From Amycolatopsis sp. CA-128772 (lineage in GTDB: Bacteria > Actinomycetota > Actinomycetes > Mycobacteriales > Pseudonocardiaceae): a stretch of DNA of 64,000 bases. The notes beneath the pieces are model-generated. The model did not search any database. It worked only from the letters and a program-made list of their open reading frames with translations, and had not been told where the DNA came from. Below are positions 50,869 through 59,803 of this stretch, one piece after another. Positions within the stretch are counted from its first letter, which is position 1, and every line of letters starts with the position of its first letter. The stretch covers positions 168,378-232,377 of the forward strand of contig NZ_PPHG01000018.1 of assembly GCF_002904295.1 (NCBI RefSeq), read 5' to 3'. Both the position numbers and the translations under genes were made by a program.

Positions 50869-52305
50869 TCAGTTCAAGTACTGGTTCAGCGAGCGGGACA
50901 GGTACTTGCCGTGCGACGTCGACCCGGTGAACCCGTCCGGCGACACCACAACGCGCCCACGCGAGAGCACCGTGTGCACCCGGCCGGTGATCTCGAACCC
51001 TTCGTACGCCGAGTAGTCCACGTTCATGTGGTGCGTCGCAGCCGACAACGTCTGACGAGCAGCAGGGTCGTAGATCACGATGTCCGCGTCCGAACCCGCC
51101 GCGATGACTCCCTTCTTCGGGTACAGCCCGAACATCCGCGCCGGCGTCGCCGAGCACGTCTCGACCCAGCGACCCAGCGTCAGCTGGCCCGCGACGACGC
51201 CCTGGTGCAGCAGGTCCATCCGGTGCTCGACGCCCGGCATCCCGTTCGGGATGGCCCGGAAGTCGCCGCGTCCCAGCTCCTTCTGGTCCTTGAAGCAGAA
51301 GGGGCAGTGATCGGTGGACACCACAGACAGGTCGTTCGTCCGCAGCCCGCGCCACAGGTCGGCCTGGTGCGACTTTTCCCGCAGCGGCGGCGAAGCGACG
51401 TACTTCGCGCCTTCGAAGTCCGGCTTGGCCAGGTCCTCAATGGACAGGTACAGGTACTGCGGGCACGTCTCGGCGAAGACGTTCTGACCGTCGTTGCGTG
51501 CTTCCGCCACCGCCGCAAGCGCTTGCGACGCCGACAGGTGCACGATGTACAACGGCGAGCCGGTGACTTTGGCGAGCTGGATCGCCCGCGATGTCGCTTC
51601 TCCCTCCAGTTCCGGTGGCCGCGTCAGCCCGTGCTGCACCGGGTCGGTGTTCCCGGCCGCCACGGCCTGCGCCGCCAGCTGATCGATCGCGATGCCGTTT
51701 TCCGCGTGCATCATGATCGTAGCGCCGATTTCCCGCGCCTTCTGCATCGCCAGCAGGATTTCCCCGTCCGTGGAGTAGAACACCCCCGGATAGGCCATGA
51801 ACATCTTGAAGCTGCCGACGCCGCCGTCGATGCAGGCTTCCATCTCCTTCAACGACTGGTCGTTGACGTCGGAGACGATCATGTGGAAGCCGTAGTCGAT
51901 CGCGCAGTTGCCGTCGGCCTTGGCGTGCCACTTGTCCAAAGTGGACAGCAAGGACGTGCCCTTGGCCTGCACGGCGAAGTCGATGATCGTGGTCGTGCCG
52001 CCCCACGCGGCCGCCGTCGTCCCGGTCGCGAACGTGTCCACCGAATGGGTGCCGCCGAACGGCATCTCCATGTGGGTGTGGGCGTCGATGCCGCCGGGCA
52101 GCACGTACTTCCCGGTGGCGTCGATCGTCTCGTCGCCGGTGAGTGTCCCGGGCGCCCCCACGGCGGCGATGGTCTCGCCGTCGACGAGGACGTCCGCCGG
52201 GAACGCGCCGGACGGCGAAACGACCCGACCGCCACTGATGAGGAGGCGGCGCGAAGCGCCTCGATTGAGGGTGGTGGCGGGGGCATGGATGGGGAGGGTG
52301 GTCAT
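50869..52305 (-). CDS. Dihydropyrimidinase/hydantoinase
   Basis: Amidohydrolase of 478 residues. Metal ligands His76 and His78 in GGIDAHTHMEMPFGG, carbamylated Lys167 in GSFKMFMAYPG, later HAENG and STDHCPF. It hydrolyses dihydrouracil, dihydrothymine or hydantoins to the carbamoyl amino acid, the substrate of the nitrilase-type enzyme before it. ATG at 52305 overlaps the upstream stop (ATGA). Confidence 0.92.
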   Translation of the reverse strand: MTTLPIHAPATTLNRGASRRLLISGGRVVSPSGAFPADVLVDGETIAAVGAPGTLTGDETIDATGKYVLPGGIDAHTHMEMPFGGTHSVDTFATGTTAAAWGGTTTIIDFAVQAKGTSLLSTLDKWHAKADGNCAIDYGFHMIVSDVNDQSLKEMEACIDGGVGSFKMFMAYPGVFYSTDGEILLAMQKAREIGATIMMHAENGIAIDQLAAQAVAAGNTDPVQHGLTRPPELEGEATSRAIQLAKVTGSPLYIVHLSASQALAAVAEARNDGQNVFAETCPQYLYLSIEDLAKPDFEGAKYVASPPLREKSHQADLWRGLRTNDLSVVSTDHCPFCFKDQKELGRGDFRAIPNGMPGVEHRMDLLHQGVVAGQLTLGRWVETCSATPARMFGLYPKKGVIAAGSDADIVIYDPAARQTLSAATHHMNVDYSAYEGFEITGRVHTVLSRGRVVVSPDGFTGSTSHGKYLSRSLNQYLN

Positions 52306-53144
52306 CAGGCCTCCGCGAGCGGGCCGTAGGTGTCCGGGCGGCGGTCGCGGTAGAACGCCCACTGGTTCCGGACTTCCTCGAGCAGCGACATGTCGAGGTC
52401 GCGCACCACGACCTCGTCTTCGGTGTCGGAGGCGGCCTCGTCGACCAGCTGGCCGCGCGGGTCGACGAAGTACGTCTGGCCGTAGAAGTCGTTGTCGCCC
52501 AGGGGTTCCACGCCCACCCGGTTGATCGCGCCGACGAAGTACTCGTTCGCCACCGCGGCCGCCGGCTGCTCCAGCTTCCACAGGTACTGCGACAGGCTGC
52601 GGCTGGTCGCCGACGGGTTGAACACGATCTTCGCCCCGGCCAGGCCGAGCGCGCGCCAGCCCTCCGGGAAGTGCCGCTCGTAGCAGATGTAGACGCCGAT
52701 GCGGCCCACCGCCGTGTCGAACACCGGGTAGCCGAGGTTGCCGGGGCGGAAGTAGAACTTCTCCCAGAACCCCTTGACCTGCGGGATGTGGTTCTTGCGG
52801 TACTTGCCGAGGTAGGTGCCGTCGGCGTCGATCACCGCGGCGGTGTTGTAGTAGACGCCGGGCTGCTCGACCTCGTACATCGGCACGATGAGCACGATGC
52901 CGTGGCGCTCGGCCACCTCCTGCATGAGCTTCGTGGTGGGTCCGTCCGGGATGGCCTCGGTGTAGGAGTAGTAGTCGGCGTCCTGCACCTGGCAGAAGTA
53001 CGGCCCGTAGAACAGTTCCTGGAGGCAGACGACCTGGGCGCCCTGGGAAGCGGCGGTGCCGATGTGGTCGACGGCCGCCTTGATCATGGACTCCTTGTCA
53101 CCCGTCCACCGCTGCTGGATCAGGCCGGCTCGAACCACGCTCAC
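52305..53144 (-). CDS. Nitrilase-superfamily N-carbamoyl-amino-acid amidohydrolase
   Basis: Protein of 279 residues with the Glu43-Lys117-Cys154 triad (LQELFYG, YRKNHIP, YICYERHFPEGW). Context points to beta-ureidopropionase or N-carbamoyl amino acid hydrolase. GTG start with AGGAGG 6 bases upstream. The start overlaps the permease gene by 47 bases. Confidence 0.88.
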   Translation of the reverse strand: MSVVRAGLIQQRWTGDKESMIKAAVDHIGTAASQGAQVVCLQELFYGPYFCQVQDADYYSYTEAIPDGPTTKLMQEVAERHGIVLIVPMYEVEQPGVYYNTAAVIDADGTYLGKYRKNHIPQVKGFWEKFYFRPGNLGYPVFDTAVGRIGVYICYERHFPEGWRALGLAGAKIVFNPSATSRSLSQYLWKLEQPAAAVANEYFVGAINRVGVEPLGDNDFYGQTYFVDPRGQLVDEAASDTEDEVVVRDLDMSLLEEVRNQWAFYRDRRPDTYGPLAEA

Positions 53145-54657
53145 TGATTTCCTCCTTCGTCGTGGACAAGGGCATGGACAGGGCGGCGAAGACGGCGAAC
53201 GCGCCGACCAGGCCGACCACCCAGTTGTAGTCGTAAAGCGGCTTGAGGAACGGGATGAGACCGGCGTCCGGGAACGGCCCGCCGTAGGCCCCGCCGACCG
53301 CCAGCAACGCTCCCACCAGCGTCGCGACCAGGGCGCGCCAGTTCCAGCCGCCGCTGAACCAATACACCCCATCGGGTGTGTAGAGGTCCTTCAGCCGCAG
53401 CTTCGTGCGGTTGATGACCCAGTACCCGGCGACGAGCACGCCGGCCACCGCGCCGAGCAGGCCGCCGTAGAAACCGAGCCAGGCGAAGATGTAGATGTTC
53501 GGGTCGGAGTACAGCCGCCACGGCTGGATGAGGACACCGATGACGCCGGTGATCCCGCCGCCGACCGCGAAGGTGATCTTCTTGGGGAAGGCGTTCGAGA
53601 AGTCGTAGGACGGGCTGACGACGTTGGCCGCGAGGTTCGCCGAGATCGTCGCCAGCACCAGCGCGACCAGCGCGACGACGACCACGACCGGGCTGTCGAA
53701 CTTGTCCGCCAGCTGCGCCGGGTCCCAGATGTCCTCGCCGTACAGGACGTGCCCGCCCGACGTGGTCAGGATGGCCACGATCGCGATGAACGTCATCGTG
53801 GTCGGCAGGCCGAGGATCTGGCCGCGGACCTGCTTGCGCTGGCTGCCGCCGAAGCGGGTGAAGTCCGGCATGTTCAGCGACAGCGTCGACCAGAACGCGA
53901 TCATCGCCATCAGCGACGGCGCGAACACCTTCCAGAAGTCCGGGCCCCAGCCGAGCTTGCCGCCGTCGGCCAGGATCGGGCCGAGGCCGCCCGCCTTGAC
54001 CAGCACGTACCCGAGCATGATCAGGAAGCCGACGGACACCAGCGGCGCCGTCCAGTTTTCGAACCGGCGGACCGCCTCCATGCCGCGCCAGATGATCAGC
54101 AGCTGGCCGATCCAGAAGACCACGAAGGACAGCCAGAGCGTCCAGTGCTGCCCGGCGACGACGGCGGAGTCGCGCCACCACGAGCCGAGCAGCCGGCCGA
54201 GGATGACGTAGATGGCCTCGCCGCCGACCCACGTCTGGATGCCGAACCAGCCGCACGCGATGAACGCGCGCAGCAGCGCGGCCAGGTTGGCGCCGCGCAG
54301 GCCGTAGAACGCGCGGGCGAACACCGGGAACGGGATGCCGTACTTCGTGCCGGCGTGGCTGTTGAGCAGCATCGGCGCGAGCACGACCAGGTTGCCGATC
54401 GTGATCGTGATCAGCGCCTGCACCCAGTTCATGCCGAGCGCGATGAGGGAGGCGGCCAGGGCGTAGCTGGGGATGTTGTGCGCCATCCCCATCCAGAGCG
54501 CGAAGTAGTTGTAGGTGGTCCAGGTCCGTTTTTCGATCGCGACGGGGGCCAGTTCCTCGTTGAAGAACCGGCTGCCTTCGAGAGACCGGACGCCGGCGGG
54601 GTCGAGCTCGACCCGGCCGTCGTCGTGCACGCGCTGGTCTGCGGGTGTCGGCGCCAT
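53098..54657 (-). CDS. NCS1-family nucleobase/hydantoin permease
   Basis: Membrane protein of 519 residues with twelve helices. Helix 1 region WTTYNYFALWMGMAHNIPSY and helix 3-4 with SHAGTKYGIPFPVFARAFYG are NCS1 signatures. It probably imports uracil, allantoin or hydantoin for the enzymes encoded next. First gene of the operon; ATG at 54657. Its last 47 bases overlap the nitrilase start. Confidence 0.9.
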   Translation of the reverse strand: MAPTPADQRVHDDGRVELDPAGVRSLEGSRFFNEELAPVAIEKRTWTTYNYFALWMGMAHNIPSYALAASLIALGMNWVQALITITIGNLVVLAPMLLNSHAGTKYGIPFPVFARAFYGLRGANLAALLRAFIACGWFGIQTWVGGEAIYVILGRLLGSWWRDSAVVAGQHWTLWLSFVVFWIGQLLIIWRGMEAVRRFENWTAPLVSVGFLIMLGYVLVKAGGLGPILADGGKLGWGPDFWKVFAPSLMAMIAFWSTLSLNMPDFTRFGGSQRKQVRGQILGLPTTMTFIAIVAILTTSGGHVLYGEDIWDPAQLADKFDSPVVVVVALVALVLATISANLAANVVSPSYDFSNAFPKKITFAVGGGITGVIGVLIQPWRLYSDPNIYIFAWLGFYGGLLGAVAGVLVAGYWVINRTKLRLKDLYTPDGVYWFSGGWNWRALVATLVGALLAVGGAYGGPFPDAGLIPFLKPLYDYNWVVGLVGAFAVFAALSMPLSTTKEEISERGSSRPDPAAVDG

Positions 54658-54876
54658 TGCGGCATCCTGCGCGCCAGGTCAGGGCCGCGGCAACGGCAGT
54701 CTGTTCACTGTTCGCTGATCAGGAGTGCAGTCTGTCGATTGCGCGAACCGGCCCGGAGTGCATGACCTGCGTCACACCTCTGCCCGTCACGAACCGGCAA
54801 AGCGGGTGAAACGTCTCCACAGGATCTTCACACTTCACGCGGACCGTCTCCACCGGAGGTGCTTAGGGTCGTGGCC

Positions 54877-55569
54877 ATGGAACTGGGTGGACGACGGGTG
54901 CTCGTCGTCGAGGACGACGTCACGATCGCCGCGTCGATCGCGGCCCGGCTGCGGGCCGAGGGGTTCGGGGTGGACGTCGTCCACGACGGACCGGCCGCCG
55001 TCGAGGCGGATGCGGCCGCGGAGCCGGACCTGGTGGTGCTGGACGTGATGCTGCCGGGGTTCGACGGCCTGGAAGTCTGCCGCCGGATCCAGGGGCGGCG
55101 CCCGGTGCCGGTGCTGATGCTGACCGCGCGGGCCGACGAGACGGACATGCTGGTCGGGCTGGGCGTCGGCGCCGACGACTACCTCACGAAACCGTTTTCG
55201 ATGCGGGTACTCACGGCCCGGGTGCACGCGCTGCTGCGGCGCGTCGAGCGCTCGTCGTCGGTGACGGGCACCCGGATCGTGCTCGGCGACCTCGAGATCG
55301 ACGTCGACCAGCGGCGCGTCGCGCGAGCCGGCGTCGCGGCGCAGCTGACGCCGATCGAGTTCGACCTGCTGGTGCACTTCGCGCGGCGGCCGCGGGTCGT
55401 GCAGCCGCGGGAACGGCTGCTGTCGGAGGTGTGGGACTGGGACGTCCACGGCACGTCCGCGGGCACCCGGGCGGTGGACAGCCACATCAAGGCGCTGCGG
55501 CGCAAGCTGGGGGCGGACCTGATCCGGACCGTGCACGGCGTCGGCTACGCGCTGGAGGCGGGCTCGTGA
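54877..55569 (+). CDS. OmpR-family response regulator
   Basis: Response regulator of 230 residues. The phosphoacceptor Asp56 is in LVVLDVMLPG, Lys105 in YLTKPF; the C-terminal winged helix contains AQLTPIEFDLLVHFARR and GVGYALEA. ATG at 54877 chosen; an in-frame GTG six codons earlier is also present. About 220 bases to the divergent NCS1 operon hold no gene. Confidence 0.93.
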   Translation: MELGGRRVLVVEDDVTIAASIAARLRAEGFGVDVVHDGPAAVEADAAAEPDLVVLDVMLPGFDGLEVCRRIQGRRPVPVLMLTARADETDMLVGLGVGADDYLTKPFSMRVLTARVHALLRRVERSSSVTGTRIVLGDLEIDVDQRRVARAGVAAQLTPIEFDLLVHFARRPRVVQPRERLLSEVWDWDVHGTSAGTRAVDSHIKALRRKLGADLIRTVHGVGYALEAGS

Positions 55570-56555
55570 ACCTCGTGCCGCGACCGCTCGACCGGATCCG
55601 GTCGATCAAGCTGAAGCTGGCCATCCTGATGGTGGCCTCCGGTGGGGTGGCGTTCGCGTTCTTCAACTGGCAGATCGGCTGGCTGCCGCCGAAGACGACG
55701 ATCACCGCGATGGTGCTGGCTCTGGTGCTGTCACAGGTGCTGGCCCACGGCATGACGCGGCCGCTGCGCGAAATGACGGCGGCGGCCCGGGCGATGGCGA
55801 AGGGCGACTACACGCGGCGGATCCGGGCCACCACGCGGGATGAGGTCGGGGTGCTGGCGTCGGCGTTCAACCAGATGGCCGGCGACCTCGGCGACGCGGA
55901 CCGGCAGCGCCGCGAGCTGATCGCGAACGTGTCGCACGAGCTGCGAACGCCGATCACGGCGTTGAACGGGGTGCTGGAAAACCTGGTCGACGGCGTCGAG
56001 GACCCCGATCCGGCGACGTTGAAGACGGCGCTGCAGCAGACCGAGCGCCTGGCGACCCTGGTGGACGAACTGCTGGACCTGTCCCGCCTGGACGCCGGGG
56101 CCATGCCGCTGCACAAGACGTCGTTCTCGCTTGCTTCGCTGCTGTCCGAGGCGGTGTCGGAGGCGGCTCTGGTGCGCGGGGTCGGTTTCTCGGTGTCGGT
56201 GACGCCTGGTGACGCGGTGGTGGTCGCCGACCGCGGCCGGTTGTTCCAGGTGGTGGCCAACCTCCTGGAGAACGCGGCCCGCCACGGCCCGTCGGGCGGT
56301 TCGGTGCGCGTGCTGGCCGAGGTGCGGCCGGGCGAGGTCCGCATCGACGTGTGCGACGACGGGCCCGGGGTCGCCGCGGCGGACCGGGAGCGGGTGTTCG
56401 AGCGGTTCACGCGCGGGGAGCGGACGTCGGGCGGGGGGACGGGGCTCGGGCTGGCGATCGCGCGGTGGGCGGTGGAACTGCACGGCGGGACGATCGGGGT
56501 GGTGGACCCGTCGGCCGGGGCGGGCAGCCGGATCCGGGTGACGCTGCCGGGTTGA
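55566..56555 (+). CDS. Sensor histidine kinase
   Basis: Protein of 329 residues. Two transmembrane segments (about 17-34 and 44-62) with a very short loop, HAMP domain (TRPLREMTAAARAMAKGDYT), dimerisation helix with His124 in NVSHELRTPI, and ATPase domain with NLLENAARHG and GTGLGLAIARW. The tiny extracellular loop suggests sensing within the membrane. GTG start overlaps the regulator stop (GTGA). Partner of the preceding response regulator. Confidence 0.92.
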   Translation: MNLVPRPLDRIRSIKLKLAILMVASGGVAFAFFNWQIGWLPPKTTITAMVLALVLSQVLAHGMTRPLREMTAAARAMAKGDYTRRIRATTRDEVGVLASAFNQMAGDLGDADRQRRELIANVSHELRTPITALNGVLENLVDGVEDPDPATLKTALQQTERLATLVDELLDLSRLDAGAMPLHKTSFSLASLLSEAVSEAALVRGVGFSVSVTPGDAVVVADRGRLFQVVANLLENAARHGPSGGSVRVLAEVRPGEVRIDVCDDGPGVAAADRERVFERFTRGERTSGGGTGLGLAIARWAVELHGGTIGVVDPSAGAGSRIRVTLPG

Positions 56556-56611
56556 GACGTTCTCGTCGGGAGGCTCGCGGTTTCGCGGGCGGGGTATTTG
56601 CAGAAGCGAAC

Positions 56612-58264
56612 ATGGGAGCAGACGGGATGCCGAAGAACAGGGTGGATGGGCCGGGGGTTGCCGCGGTGGCGCACGGGGGAGGGGAGCGTGTGCCGCGGGG
56701 GAAGCGGCCGGGGGTTGCGGAGGCGACCGGTGCGCCGGCTGCGGGCGGAGGACCCGCCGTCGGCGCGCCGGGCGCCGGGTCGAGTGGTGGGGTGGCCATT
56801 GCCGCTCCGCCCGTTCTCATGCGGGCGCTGCCGCCGCCGAAGTACGCCGTTGTTCCGCTTCCGCCCGCCGTTCTGCCCGCCGCCGGGGTGGCCGGGATCG
56901 CCGGCGCGCTGGTGCTGCCCGTCGATCGGCCCGGGGTCGGGTGGGTGCTCGGCGGGCTGGCCGTGGCCGCGGGGGTCGTCGTGGCCGACCGGCGGTCGCG
57001 AAATGGCGAAGCAAGCGCTTTCACCTGGCGCAATGCCGGGTGGGCCGTTCTCGCCCTCGCGCTGCTCGCCATGGGCGCCGTGCGGGCGTCGGGGTGGTTG
57101 TTCGCCCTCTGCGTGGCCGGGGCCGTGGTGGCCGGGTCGCTGGCGGTCGTCGGGGAACGGACCGTCAACTCCGTTCTCTACGACATGCTCGCCCTGCCCG
57201 TCGAGGCGTTCCTCGCCCTCCCGTGGGTCGGGCGCGGGGTCGGGCGCTTCGCCGGCCGGCGCGACGGCGTCGCCCGGCGGATCGCGCTGGCCGTGCTCGC
57301 CGCCGCCGGGCTCGTCGGGGTCTTCGTGCCGCTGCTCGCCAGCGCCGATGCCGCCTTCGCCGCCGTCGTCAACGCCATGATCCCGGATCTCAGCGGCGCG
57401 ACGCTCGTGCGGTGGTGCGCGGTCTTCGCCGTCGTCGCGTCGGTCGTCGCCGGGGCGTGCTACTTCCTCGCCGCGCCACCGCGGCGGGCGTCGGGCGACC
57501 GTCCACACCAGACCAGATACGGTCTGGAATGGACGGTCCCGCTCGTCGTGCTCATCGTGGTGTTCGGCGTTTTCGTCGGGGTACGGCTGGTCGTGCTGTT
57601 CGGCGGGACGGAGTACGTCCTGCGCACCGGCAACCTGACCTCGGCCGAATACGCCCGCGGCGGCTTCTGGCAGCTGTGCGCGGTCACCGTGCTGACGCTC
57701 GCCATCGTCGCCGCGGCGCTGCGGTGGGCGCCGGACGCGACGAAGGCCGACCGGCTCCGCCAGCGCGTTCTGCTCGGGACGCTCAGCGCCTTGAGCCTGG
57801 TCCTCGTCGGGTCCGCGTTGAGTCGCATGTGGACCTACCAGGAGGCGTACGGCTTCACGGTCCTGCGACTGCTGGTCGAGGTCTGCGAACTGTGGTTCGG
57901 TGCGCTGTTCGTCCTGGTCCTGGCGGCGCTGGTGCGCTTGCGCCCGGCGTGGCTGCCCCGCGCGGCGATCGCCACGGCCGTGACGGCCCTGCTGGCGCTG
58001 GCCGTCCTCGACCCGGAACGCCTCATCGCCGACGCCAACCTCGACCGCGCGGCGGCGGGCAAGCCCCTCGACCACCGCTACCTGGCGGGCTTCTCCGCCG
58101 ACGTGGTCCCGGTCGTGTCGGCCCGGCTGCCGGAACCGTTGCGCACGTGCGTGCTCCGCCGGGTCCTGGCGGCGGACGACACCCCGGACGGCTGGCCGGC
58201 CTGGAACCTGAGCCGTTCGACGGCACGGGACGTGACGCTCGGCCCGGCGACCGCCTGCGGCTGA
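56612..58264 (+). CDS. DUF4153-type integral membrane protein
   Basis: Protein of 550 residues: a Gly/Pro-rich cytoplasmic N-terminus of about 90 residues, then ten or more helices, then a C-terminal soluble domain with ADANLDRAAAGKPLDHRYLAGF, a feature of DUF4153/DUF4173 proteins. Function unknown. Two ATG starts, 56612 and 56627, are both plausible. Downstream of the histidine kinase by 56 bases, it may belong to the same regulon. Confidence 0.75.
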   Translation: MGADGMPKNRVDGPGVAAVAHGGGERVPRGKRPGVAEATGAPAAGGGPAVGAPGAGSSGGVAIAAPPVLMRALPPPKYAVVPLPPAVLPAAGVAGIAGALVLPVDRPGVGWVLGGLAVAAGVVVADRRSRNGEASAFTWRNAGWAVLALALLAMGAVRASGWLFALCVAGAVVAGSLAVVGERTVNSVLYDMLALPVEAFLALPWVGRGVGRFAGRRDGVARRIALAVLAAAGLVGVFVPLLASADAAFAAVVNAMIPDLSGATLVRWCAVFAVVASVVAGACYFLAAPPRRASGDRPHQTRYGLEWTVPLVVLIVVFGVFVGVRLVVLFGGTEYVLRTGNLTSAEYARGGFWQLCAVTVLTLAIVAAALRWAPDATKADRLRQRVLLGTLSALSLVLVGSALSRMWTYQEAYGFTVLRLLVEVCELWFGALFVLVLAALVRLRPAWLPRAAIATAVTALLALAVLDPERLIADANLDRAAAGKPLDHRYLAGFSADVVPVVSARLPEPLRTCVLRRVLAADDTPDGWPAWNLSRSTARDVTLGPATACG

Positions 58265-58295
58265 ACCGGACCGCCGGGCGGCGCGTGGTCAAGAG

Positions 58296-58499
58296 TTACG
58301 CGGAAGCCACCGGGCCGTCGTGGGGGCGACCCGGCGGCTTCCGCGCGCTCAGGCAGGCCACGAAGGCTTCCCACGATCGGGTGGTGACGGAGAGTGTGCC
58401 GCCGCGGCGGTCTTTCGTGTCGCGGATCTGGGACAACCGAACTTCGACGCATTCCTCAGTGCCGCTGTAGGAGGACTTCCGCCAGGTGGCATCTGACAT
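58296..58499 (-). CDS. DUF397 protein
   Basis: Protein of 67 residues: WRKSSYSGTEECVEVRLS and VRDTKDRRGGTLSVTTRSWEAF-type layout. DUF397 genes pair with XRE/DUF5753 regulators in actinomycetes; the small partner often antagonises or tunes the regulator (known for a few, such as the BldB/WhiJ type systems). Here it is next to such a regulator, one base downstream. Confidence 0.9.
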   Translation of the reverse strand: MSDATWRKSSYSGTEECVEVRLSQIRDTKDRRGGTLSVTTRSWEAFVACLSARKPPGRPHDGPVASA

Positions 58500-58500
58500 T

Positions 58501-59343
58501 TCAGGCCTCCAGTTCGGTGATCACCCCCTGGATGAGCCGATCGGAGTCGTGCTCGCTCAGCGCCAGGGAGGACAGGTTCTTGTTGGCCGCACGATAACCA
58601 GCCATATCGTGCTCGTCGTAAACATACCCGCTGCCCCGGTGGTGCTCCAGGTAAACGATCGCGGGCAGGTCCGCGTAATCGAAGACGATGAACGGCCCGT
58701 ACAGCCCGGGGTGGTAGCCGATGCCATTCGGCACGATGCGCACCGACACGTTCGGCAGCCGCATCCGCGAGCGCAGGTAGGTGAGCTGTTCGGCCATGAC
58801 CGTCGGACCGCCGATGTTCTGGTGCAGCACCGCCTCGCCGAGCAGGATCCCGCACGGCAGGCGGTGGCGGCCGGTCAGCAGTTCCCGGCGGGCGAGCCTG
58901 GACATGACCTGCTTCTCGATGTGCGCCGCCGGGTGGCCCGGGGTGGCGAAGATGGCCCTGATGTAGGCGGGAGTCTGGAGGAGGCCGGGCACCAAAGCGG
59001 GCGCCCAGCAAGCCATGCTGGTCGCGGCCCGCTCGTATTCGAGGTAGGTCGCGAGCCGCTCGGGTGCGTCCACCGCGTGGTCGAGCCAGTTGGGCTCGGT
59101 GGCGGTGCGGGCCAACTCGACCAGCCGCGCGCGTTCCGCGTGGCCCACCCGCAGCGCCCCCAGAATCGTGGCGAGCTCATCGATCTTCGGGATCCGCTTG
59201 CCGCTCTCCCAGTTGGAGATGTTCTGCGGCGAAACGTCGATCATCCGGCCGAGTTCCCGGACCTTCAGGTTCCGGGCCTGCCGGGCTCGTCTCATGCCGA
59301 ACCCCAGGGCACGGGCCCGGGGCGTGGCGATCGGTGGTGGCAT
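58501..59343 (-). CDS. XRE-family regulator with DUF5753
   Basis: Protein of 280 residues. N-terminal helix-turn-helix (LKVRELGRMIDVSPQNISNW) and DUF5753 ligand-like domain (from about residue 95; LVPGLLQTPAYIRAIF). Regulator of the WhiJ-type paired with DUF397. ATG at 59343 chosen; an upstream reading adds 12 residues. Confidence 0.9.
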   Translation of the reverse strand: MPPPIATPRARALGFGMRRARQARNLKVRELGRMIDVSPQNISNWESGKRIPKIDELATILGALRVGHAERARLVELARTATEPNWLDHAVDAPERLATYLEYERAATSMACWAPALVPGLLQTPAYIRAIFATPGHPAAHIEKQVMSRLARRELLTGRHRLPCGILLGEAVLHQNIGGPTVMAEQLTYLRSRMRLPNVSVRIVPNGIGYHPGLYGPFIVFDYADLPAIVYLEHHRGSGYVYDEHDMAGYRAANKNLSSLALSEHDSDRLIQGVITELEA

Positions 59344-59412
59344 GGGGCACAGCCTGCCCGGAAGCAGGCCATGCCCCATCGGGCGATGCCGTTCCGCTGT
59401 CGCAGACCGGCG

Positions 59413-59775
59413 TCAGAACGCGAAGACGCCGTCCGAGTCGCGGTCGGCCTCGCACCGGTTCGCGTACGTCGTCTTGTACGTCACCGGCTTTCCGTGCCAG
59501 GTGCCGATCGCCGTCACGTCCACCGGGGCGTAGATCAGCGTGCACGCCTGGTGCCGGGCGTTGATCCGGGAGAAGTCGCCGTCCACGCCGGTCAGAACCG
59601 CGCACGCCTTGTCGCGGTGGGGATGCGTGCCGCCGGTGGGCTCGCACGTCAGCAGCGTCGAACCGACGCGGTTGGCGGTGTCGTGGGTGGTCAGCTGCAG
59701 GGTCGACGCCGGGGGTTGCGCCGGCGCCAGGCAACCGAGGCTCATCAAGCATGCTGCGAGGGGGATTATGGCCAT
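59413..59775 (-). CDS. Subtilisin-inhibitor-like (SSI family) protein
   Basis: Exported protein of 120 residues with a short hydrophobic start. Two disulfide pairs as in SSI are matched by Cys44-Cys58 and Cys78-Cys108. The reactive-site loop CTLIYAPV aligns with CPMVYDPV of SSI, placing Leu80 at P1, so subtilisin or chymotrypsin-type proteases are the likely targets. A Cys15 after SLG may be a lipid-attachment site, though the lipobox is imperfect. Lies 28 bases downstream of the PucR-type gene; no good Shine-Dalgarno sequence is seen. Confidence 0.8.
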   Translation of the reverse strand: MAIIPLAACLMSLGCLAPAQPPASTLQLTTHDTANRVGSTLLTCEPTGGTHPHRDKACAVLTGVDGDFSRINARHQACTLIYAPVDVTAIGTWHGKPVTYKTTYANRCEADRDSDGVFAF

Positions 59776-59803
59776 ATCGGTGTCATCGGCACGGCGAAGC
59801 CGA

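Noticed and set aside
54658..54876. Operator search between the NCS1 operon and the two-component genes
   Set aside because: Several partial repeats such as TCTGTTCACTGTTCG occur, but none is symmetric or well placed enough to report.
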